DNA of 64,000 nt, from contig LNGK01000002.1 of the NCBI GenBank assembly GCA_001510575.1, forward strand, positions 3,026,144 through 3,090,143, in the 5' to 3' direction. The notes beneath the pieces were generated by a model. It was not told where the DNA came from. It saw only the letters and a program-made list of their open reading frames with translations, and searched no databases. Positions 56,984 through 64,000 of the stretch are shown piece after piece; the first letter of the stretch is position 1, and the number at the start of each line of letters is the position of its first letter. This DNA is from Knoxdaviesia capensis. Lineage: Eukaryota > Ascomycota > Sordariomycetes > Microascales > Gondwanamycetaceae. The position numbers and the translations under genes were made by a program.

Positions 56984-58833
56984 TGTTCCTCTGGTTTGAA
57001 TAACGAATGGAAAATGGTCATGGGGGCTGGAACGTGAACTTGCACGATTGAGAAGGAAGGAGGGAAGTTTCAAGGAGAATCTCTGGGAGGCAGGAGCGAA
57101 CAGACAAGTCGTTGGTGGTCTGCTCGTGTTACGAATTGCTGACTGTAGGTTCATCGATAGGCAATCCGTGAACGTCAATATCCGAAACCAGAAGCAAGAA
57201 AGCACTTGCCACGCAGGAATCAAATCCGGAGGTGCTGCCGGCAGAAGACGTGCGAGTAGCAACATCCAACTTGCTGGAAATGTCGAGAGTGGCAGGAACA
57301 TTCAATCCAGTTGTGGAAGGTCCGGAGTTCTTCGTCCCTAGATAAGTCGGCCAACCTTTCCGTGCCTGCCTCCGACACTAGAGTGCCACTTCCGGCACAG
57401 TCGACGCATTTGACTGTAAAAAGGAGAGAAAACAAGGTGAACGATCGTTCAGAGACCAAATTAGGCATCATGAACCCACGCTCGTTGAGAGTGGCACGGC
57501 AAGATGCAGCAGATGGTGCGGCAGTGGCTGTGGCAGCAGCCCATTCTTACGGCCTTCTTACGGCCATCTCACGGGAATGGAAACGAAACATCCAGTTATC
57601 CGAAGCATCAGTTCTCCTTAGCTTGCCCCCCCAAAGTCCTTGGATATCAGTCAGAAGCCTCTCCGAGGGTATACTCAAGAAGGATGCGCTGCTTGGAATG
57701 GGAAGTTCTCCTCGTCCGATGACTTGCTTGTGCAGAGCTCGTCGGGTGGTGAGGCTCCTTCTCCCCTTCTCCCCTTCCGATTATCGGCATCAAACCTCAC
57801 TCCCCGAGCACTTAGAGTTCTGACCAAGGTCCGACGGTGGCCCGCCCATTCTGCACAGAAGTGCAGTCGACGTCCTGAGAGAGTGTGTATCTATCCAGCC
57901 CAAACGGTCGCGTTCGAGAGAACAGCTCCTTTCGCCTAGCCTGACGCGTCCCAAATTGGCTGGTCACGCGAATCGGCAACACGATCGGCCGAGTTCAACT
58001 TGGATGTCAAGGACCGGGGCCGGGGGATTCCGGTCGTCACGCAGCAGATTTCCGGGGATACGGAGAGAATTACCCGGATTGAACACACTGTCAACATCTC
58101 CCAGGCACGTACGTGGTGGCGACAGCTCTGATATCAACGACCCGTACGCTCTCAGGCAACAATTAACCTCACCCTTGCAGAATCTCCAAATACGGGTTAG
58201 GGGACATGTACAGAGTACCGTCGGTTCAAGCTCAACCCCCACGCACGCATGCGGAGGTCTTACCCCACACCAAAGTACCCACTACCTCGCCCGAACCCCT
58301 CCACAGCCCGCCCACTAAAGCCGGGCTGGACTACAGGGCTCATGTGCCACTGTCAGCGTCGCAAAGCCGCAGTTTCGAGCACCTGCACATTCCAGCCAGC
58401 CCGGCATAACCCTAAGCAACACTCAAAGCACACATCAGAAATGCCGTAGCCCGTCTAACCCTTAAAACACGGCGTTTCCCCCCGCCTCCCCTTCGTTCTT
58501 CGACTTTTTGTCGCCCTTTTCAACCAAGCTTCGTCCACCGCCGTCACCATCTTCCGCCTCGTGTTTTGTTCTTCCTTGTGTCTCTTCTGTGTGTCTCTCT
58601 TCCATACTATACATCTGGTGATAAATCACTCACTTCTCAACACCTCCGATCCGTCCCTCTTTCTCTCTTTCTGTCCTGTCCCTTCGCTTTTTGCCATCCA
58701 AGCCATTTCCGGTCTGCGATCTTCGGGCTTCTTCCATCTACTCCGTTCTTATCTGTCCAATCTCTCCACCGCATCGTTATCCTCATTTTCCCTTGGTCTT
58801 CCCCCGCCGTCGGTGCGGCGCTTATCTCCCACA
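56984..58833. other. Divergent intergenic region
   Basis: 1.85 kb. The right 380 bases (58450-58833) are strongly C/T-rich and form the leader of the HVA22-like gene. A plus-strand open frame at 57311-57823 (170 codons) has no recognisable motif and I leave it out. No other gene seen. Confidence 0.5.
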
Positions 58834-60147
58834 ATGTTCGACATATTCCCTAACCTTCTTTCGTACGTGAACTTGTTCTCCTGATCTTGCGATTCACGCC
58901 GAATCTGGTTCCCCGCGTGCCTCTTCATGGGGCGCCCACACGCCGCCGTGATATCGCTGTACCCACCATAGCTAACCCCGTATCTGGCGTCCGTTTTCCC
59001 CACTGACAATGTGTAGTTCTGTCGCATCGTTTTTGTTCCCTCTCTATGCCTCGTACAAAGCACTGAAAGCCTCAGACCCGGCGCAGGTGACACCATGGCT
59101 CATGTACTGGGTGGTGTTGGCCTGTGTGTTGTTTGTTGAGTCATGGCTGGGCTGGATTCTGTTCTGGTAAGCAACCGAAGAACCCTTTTTCGCTTCGGAG
59201 AGAGTTTTCCAGAAAGCCCGGACCAGTTTACTAATCGCATCCCCGGTTCTCCGGTCCGCTGTTGCAGGCTTCCGTTGTACGCCTATGCACGACTGTTCTT
59301 CCTCCTGTACCTCGTCCTCCCGCAGACCCAGGGGGCCCGGGTGCTCTACCAAACCCACATCGAGCCGTTCCTCCACCAGAACGAGGCCCAGATCGAGGAG
59401 TTCATCTCCAACTCCCACGAGCAATTGAAGGCCGCCGGCTTTACCTACTTCAAACAGGCCATTGAGTACGTTCGGACCACCATCCTCGGATATCCGCCGT
59501 CCGCCCCCTCTCCGCCGCCGAGCGCCTATGGTGGCTCCAATGGCCAGTCATATGCCCAGAACCTGCTGTCCCGCTTCAGCCTGCCATCGGCTAGCTGGGC
59601 CCCGTCGTCCGCCACCGCCCCCGCTACGGATTTCTACAACCTCCTGGCGTCTGCCGTGTCGGTGGCCACCAGCGCGACAGCGACCAACACTCGCGACGGC
59701 GTTGATGCGTCTTCATCGGACATTGGCGCCTCGTCGACCCTGATCCCCCCGACCATCCGTGATGCCGGCGAGAAGATCACGTTCATTGCCGCCCAGCGCG
59801 AGCGATTGAACATCATGCTCGGCGCCCTTGACCGTGCCGCCACGCAGATCGAGCGCGAGGACACCATCCGCGCGACTGACGGCCCGAGCCGTGGTACCAC
59901 CACCCCGTCCGACGACCAGGACCGGCCGCCTAGCGTCCTCAGCGGCTGGAGTGGCCTGAGCAAGAGCCGGAGCGAGCAGGATTTCGAGAAGATCGACGCC
60001 GAGAGCGGCACCGAGGAGGATGGGACTGTGCGCCGCCGGGCTGGCCACTCCCAGCAGCCTTCCGGTGGGGGCTCGTGGGTGCCGTGGGGGTGGTCTGCCG
60101 GTAATGAGGACGGCGCGGGTCGGAGCTCCGGAGCCGAGCGGTCGTGA
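58834..60147 (+). CDS. HVA22/TB2/DP1 family membrane protein
   Basis: Exons 58834-58862, 59017-59166 and 59268-60147 (phases 2 and 2) give 352 residues. The TB2/DP1/HVA22 domain covers about residues 10-105: FLFPLYASYKALKASDPAQV, TPWLMYWVVLACVLFVESWL, then across the second intron LPLYAYARLFFLLYLVLPQT and GARVLYQTHIEPFLHQNE. This reticulon-like hairpin family (yeast Yop1, plant HVA22, human REEP) shapes tubular ER. The 220-residue extension beyond the domain has a Pro/Ser linker, a helix (AGEKITFIAAQRERLNIMLG) and an acidic, Gly/Trp-rich end. Yop1 itself is about 170-180 residues, so this is the longer second fungal paralogue rather than Yop1. The first exon supplies only ten codons; its ATG context and donor GTACGT are good. 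Confidence 0.9.
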
Positions 60148-60631
60148 TGTGTCTGTGTGTATGCTTTTATTTATCTGGACGGTCGTTACGGGGTTAGGTA
60201 ATGGGTTGTTGCACTCTGGTTCATGGATATGGTTTTTCAACTCGCTCTTCTCGGTTTCCTCTCTTCACTCGATTCATCTTTTCTTGGCTTGTTCAACCTA
60301 TCTGGATTCCTCGTGTGTTATTTTGACGTATCGATAGAACGAGAAATATAGAGCCAACATCAACGCTAGACCTATGATCTTGCCTCAAGACGCAAGTATT
60401 GAAGGAGCTGCATGTACATAGTTTCAGTACTGTACTGTCGGATCGCATGGTTGAGAAGATTAGATATCGTACAAATGAAATGCTCCCTAACACCAGGAGT
60501 ATGCCGACCCCATCAACCCGGAGCCTTTATAGTACACAGAAGAAAACGCGGGGGGAACCCCGAACACGCTGAAAGAGAGCATCTAGCCATGCCGCACTCG
60601 CGAAAGCAAAAGATCCAACCGGCGCTGACGC
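60148..60631. other. Convergent intergenic spacer
   Basis: 484 bases between the HVA22-like and MGM101 gene ends. It should hold both 3' UTRs. No gene seen. Confidence 0.6.
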
Positions 60632-61493
60632 CTACTGCGAGAGCTTATAGGGGTACGACACCGACCCGCCCTTCTTGATCCAAACACGCGACTTCTTCTT
60701 GGTGGTGACGTGCTCGACCCAGACCTGCTGGGCGTGGGTGGCCTGGTACGCGCGGATGAAGGTCGGGTCCCACAGCTGCCAGGCGATGCCGAGGTCCTTG
60801 CAGCAGCGCATCAGCGCGTTGGACTTGCAGCCCTCGGCGGCGCGCGGGATCTGGTCGACGCTGAAGTAGTTGTTCTCGCCCTGGGCCTGGCTGATGAAGC
60901 TGTATTATGTGCAGAGCAGACACGCGGTTAGAACACGGCGGGGGCTTCTGCCGTTGAGACAGGCAATTGAAAAAAAAAAAAAAGACAACACAGACGGGGC
61001 ACGGAGGGAGCAGCGTGTGAGCTTACCGGCCGCCGATCACCAGCGCGTACTCGCGCGTCACGATGCGATCGCCCACCACCACATCGCCGCGCGGCACGAG
61101 GCCCCACCCGCCGGGCCCGAACGCCTGGTTCAGCACGCGGCGGTAGCGCACCTCGGGCATGTACAGGATGCCGTCGGGCTTCATCTCGATGTCGAGCTTC
61201 TGGTCCAGCTCGCGCTGCAGGATCTCGGCCACTTCGGGCGCGAACGCCTCGGTCGCGAGCCCGTGGAACGAGGTCGTCCAGTCGATGTCGGCCGGCGGCG
61301 CTCGCGGCGCAGGTACCCGCACCGGCGGTTCGCTGGAAGAAGAGTCTGCGGCGGTTCGGGAGACGCGGGTCGTGGTGAAGGTTCGGGTCGCGGACGAGGA
61401 GCAGGATGTCGCGAGGGCCAGGCGGCGCGTTGTAGAGGGCGGCGCGCGCAGCGCGGAGCGCGGGATGCGGAGGAGGCGGAGGGACGATGACAT
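60632..61493 (-). CDS. MGM101: Mitochondrial genome maintenance protein MGM101
   Basis: Exons 61493-61027 and 60899-60632 (127-nt intron, phase 2) give 244 residues (yeast 269). The N-terminus (MSSSLRLLRIPRSALRAPPS) is an Arg/Ser-rich mitochondrial presequence, followed by a disordered stretch to about residue 65. The conserved core starts DWTTSFHGLATEAFAPEVAE and continues with the PDG, YMPEVRYRRVLNQAFGPGGW, GLVPRG and TREYALVIGGR segments. Across the intron come RFISQAQGEN and CKSNALMRCCKDLGIAWQLW, with the ending KKKSRVWIKKGGSVSYPYKL. Mgm101 is a Rad52-related single-strand DNA annealing protein of mitochondrial nucleoids, needed for mtDNA recombination and repair. The conserved cysteines near the C-terminus are present. 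The start chosen gives the presequence; an upstream in-frame ATG at 61595 adds an unlike leader. Confidence 0.95.
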
Positions 61494-61895
61494 TGTTGGG
61501 TATAGTCGGGAGAGATGGCGAACTGGTGGAGTTTGCAGAGAATTGGCTGAGAGGGTGAGACGTTTGCTATGAATTGTACGAGCTTGAAGATACACACACG
61601 AAGCTGGTATAGGCCAAAAACTTCACAAAAACTTTCAGCCTTGAACCCTAGGCCAACATAAACCCTAACTCGTCTCCGACTCTGTTCAGAACCGCCCTAT
61701 GACTTAGTAGGTACAGCGCATTCGTCCACTGAAACCATGGAAATATCGGACGAGCTTGGGGTAAAGAAATTGCAGTCCTATTCACAAATCGAACCTGTAG
61801 AAGAACTGTTACAGGAGCAGTAGATCTAGGTATTCGTACAAAACCTTGGACTTATATACTCGTATCTTACAAATTAGCCAAATCATAATGTTCCT
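61494..61895. other. Spacer between COA4 and MGM101 with telobox motifs
   Basis: 402 bases holding the COA4 3' end and the MGM101 promoter. Two AACCCTA motifs at 61644-61650 and 61661-61668 lie about 150-175 bases before the MGM101 ATG. Confidence 0.6.
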
Positions 61896-62525
61896 TCACT
61901 CTTTGTCCTTCATCGACGTCCTCTGGTCGTTGGCATTCTGCTTCCAGCATTGACGGAAAGCCAGCATCTAGAGACCGTCTCACGATCTTGTTAGAGTCCA
62001 TTCTCTTTCACTGTGCACGATCAAAGTCACAGTGTCTCTTACCTCTTCGGTGCACTTCCGCCAGTCTTTGTGCTCGTGCCAGCAATCGGTGAGCTTGGTG
62101 TTCTCGGCTGTGGTGATTGGTGTCAGTAAGATCTGGATGGACGCAGATCCAGACCACGGAATCAATACGAAAAGAAAGCCGGTGGCTTGGGTTCGTACCT
62201 GCACAACCCGTGTCGATGATTCTCTTGTCCCTAAATTTGCGCAGTTATTTCGTAAGTACCAGCCCGGTTGCATGGAGATAGACAGGTGTATCGGACATCC
62301 GCGAGAAAAAGGAAATAAGAAGGGGAGCTAGAAGAGAAGCGGGCGTGCAACATGATATATAAAATGAGCTTCTCCTCAGGGAACCGTAGATGCCTCGTTT
62401 GCGCCGTTTGCTTCACTCTCTTCCGTTCTTCTGTGCATCACTCACCAATCATCCGGCTCATCGTCATCTTCCTGGGTTGTTGAGTTTGGCCGTTGTTCGG
62501 CGGGTTTTTGCTCGTTCTGCGCCAT
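61896..62525 (-). CDS. COA4: Cytochrome c oxidase assembly factor 4 (COA4), twin CX9C protein
   Basis: Four small exons, 62525-62446, 62230-62199, 62107-62043 and 61967-61896, give 82 residues. After an acidic N-terminus (DDDEPDDW) joins DKRIIDTGC, two CX9C motifs appear: C36/C46 and C56/C66. With the WHEHKDWRKC loop between them this is the coiled-coil-helix-coiled-coil-helix fold. The EPDDWDKRI start and the DWRKC and FRQCWK motifs match Coa4 (Cmc3). Such proteins enter the intermembrane space through Mia40, which oxidises the two cysteine pairs, and Coa4 supports complex IV assembly. All exons have standard donors (GTGAGT, GTACGA, GTAAGA) and the second is only 32 nt. No single open frame shows the whole protein. 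It shares a 404-bp divergent promoter with biotin-protein ligase. Confidence 0.92.
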
Positions 62526-62929
62526 TGAGGAGATTTGAAACTGTTGAACAGACCGAACGAACAGAGCTGTCGAGAATCCGTGTGGAGGTGCAATTTCCAG
62601 GGTTACAGAATCAATCGCATGATGTGGTCGGTGATCTGAGGAAAAGACGCCCTGCAAACGAAAAGTCAGCCGCGAAAATCCGGCATCGTCCGGATTTAGG
62701 GTTGGGGTTACGGCTAACCCGAACAACCCCAACGACAGCTTCCGTCCGATTTCCCCAGATCTCCGAAGAGGTTTTTTTTTTTACTCCTCAACACTTTTTG
62801 TCTCTCGGATATAACTCTTCTTCTTCTAGTTTCTTAGATTCAAAGTCGGGGCTCCGAAGCTACTGGGCTGGCTGCATTCCTTTTCCAGTTGCGGAAAATC
62901 GCGAAACGCCACCTCCAATTTCCATCGCG
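62526..62929. other. Divergent promoter of COA4 and biotin-protein ligase
   Basis: 404 bases between the two ATG codons. TTTAGGGTT at 62695-62703 is a telobox-like motif; T-rich leader segments lie at 62770-62850. A plus-strand frame that crosses this region is a shadow. Confidence 0.55.
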
Positions 62930-64000
62930 ATGTCGGCGCGCCGGCTGAATGTGCTGGTGTATTCCGGTATGTCGGAGTCATTCCTGATGCTTGGTGCCAG
63001 GTGTCCCAACACCAGCTAACAGCGCGCCAAAAATAACCAGGCCATGGAACAACGGTGAACTCGGTAAAGCAATGTCTTTACTCTCTCCGCCGGCTCCTGT
63101 CGCCAAACTACGCTGTGATCCCGGTGGGCGACACCGCGCTGCTAAAAGAGCCCTGGACGGCCACGTGCGCGCTGCTCGTGTTCCCCGGCGGCGCCGACCT
63201 GGGCTACTGCCGCACCTTCAACGGCGAGGGCAACCGGCGCATCTCCGACTACGTGCGGCGCGGCGGCGCGTACCTGGGGCTCTGTGCCGGCGGCTACTAC
63301 GGCTCGGGCCGGTGCGAGTTCGAGGTCGGCAGCAGCGTCCCGGGGCTGGAGGTGGTCGGCCGGCGCGAGCTGGAGTTTTTCCCTGGCACGTGCCGGGGCG
63401 GTGCGTTTTCCGGGTTCCGGTACCAGAGCGAGGCGGGTGCGCGGGCCGTCACTATGAAGGTCGCGAAGGCGGCGTTTGGCGGCGTCGCCGCGGCGGAGCG
63501 GTGTCCAGACGATGTGGTGACGTACTTCAATGGCGGCGGTGTTTTTGTTGGCGCGGATGGTGCGTTCAAGAACGGCGAGGTTGAGATTCTGGCGCATTAT
63601 GCGGCCGACTTGGATGTTGAGGCTGGGCCTGAGAAGCCGGCTGTGGTTTACTGCAAGGTCGGCAATGGAGCGGCTATTCTGACCGGGCCCCATCCGGAGT
63701 AAGTCACTTTTACGGTCATAGCCTTCCTTGAGGCTACTCAGAACTGTCAATATGGGGCCACTAACATCCCCTTTCAGATTCTCCCCCGTCAACCTCCAGC
63801 CCATCGCCGATCTCCCCGAGTACGCCAAACTCATCGAGAAGCTAGCGGAAGGCGACGACGGCCGGATTTCCTTCCTCCGAGCGTGCCTCGCCAAACTCGG
63901 CCTGGAAATCACCTACGATCCCAATCCTATCCCGTCGCTCTCGTCCATGCACTTGTCCGCCCTGAACCCGGAGCTGGTGGCCGAGCTGCTCTGCTCGTGG
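62930..64000 (+). CDS. Biotin-protein ligase (biotin apo-protein ligase), N-terminal part, truncated by window end
   Basis: Exons 62930-62966, 63041-63698 and 63778 to beyond 64000 give the first 306 residues. The N-terminal BPL_N domain has a glutamine-amidotransferase-like fold: LNVLVYSG, then TTVNSVKQCLYSLRRLLSPN, the LLVFPGGADLGYCR strand-turn and RRGGAYLGLCAGGYYG, where the Cys sits in the nucleophile elbow position. Exon 3 (FSPVNLQPIADLPEYAKLIE) matches the linker seen before the catalytic ligase domain of yeast Bpl1. The BirA-type catalytic domain must lie to the right of the window. The enzyme attaches biotin to acetyl-CoA carboxylase and pyruvate carboxylase. Splice phases (1 and 2) keep the frame. 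The gene is very GC-rich in exon 2. Confidence 0.93.

Noticed and set aside
57311..57823. 170-codon plus-strand open frame
   Set aside because: No recognisable domain, no supporting neighbour exon, and composition like the surrounding intergenic DNA.
1..64000. CRISPR array, bacterial operon or prophage
   Set aside because: The window is clearly eukaryotic with spliceosomal introns; no spaced direct repeats or phage genes were seen.

Overview
The window looks like nuclear DNA of a filamentous ascomycete (Pezizomycotina, probably Eurotiales such as Aspergillus or Penicillium). The evidence is short GT-AG introns (mostly 70-130 nt, with CTAAC/CTGAC branch sites), pyrimidine-rich 5' leaders, a Neurospora-type copper metallothionein, a fungal CVNH lectin-like protein, a DUF8035 protein and a retrotransposon destroyed by CpA-to-TpA mutation (RIP). 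I support 21 protein genes, nearly all with introns. Exon positions come from reading splice sites and phases by eye; no RNA or database was consulted.

Layout. 1-6.9 kb is gene-poor, holding a 28-residue metallothionein gene (2505-2886), a possible broken gene (about 4.4-4.75 kb) and one undetermined base (6009). 6.9-12.5 kb holds a CVNH protein, mitoribosomal mL50, a small Cys-rich membrane protein and a DAHP synthase. 12.5-19.2 kb is a 6.8 kb stretch with no gene I can recognise, pyrimidine-rich toward its right end, ahead of an unnamed conserved protein (19241-20384). 21.8-28.0 kb holds a COX14-like protein, ribosomal protein eL13 and an armadillo-repeat SmgGDS-like protein. 28.57-34.20 kb is a Ty1/Copia element with 201-bp LTRs and a 5-bp target duplication, inserted into the divergent promoter between the SmgGDS-like gene and a DUF8035 gene. 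35-44.7 kb holds DUF8035, a secreted cytochrome (CDH-cyt/DOMON) protein, a Trf4-type poly(A) polymerase and an aldo-keto reductase. 44.7-48.8 kb is empty apart from simple repeats. 48.8-57 kb holds a Mae1-type C4-dicarboxylate transporter, an F-box protein, a secreted protein made by tandem exon duplication and an alanine-rich heptad-repeat protein. 58.8-64 kb holds an HVA22/TB2 protein, MGM101, the twin-CX9C protein COA4 and the start of biotin-protein ligase, which runs off the window.

There is no operon-like or secondary-metabolite cluster. Four genes (mL50, COX14-like, MGM101, COA4) encode mitochondrial proteins for translation, respiratory-chain assembly and mtDNA maintenance; the rest is ordinary housekeeping, transport and surface biology. 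The most unusual items are the very small spliced genes, the secreted protein with a duplicated exon and an out-of-frame GPI-like tail, the stopless 108-nt intron at 10011, and the sharp RIP boundaries inside the two LTRs.
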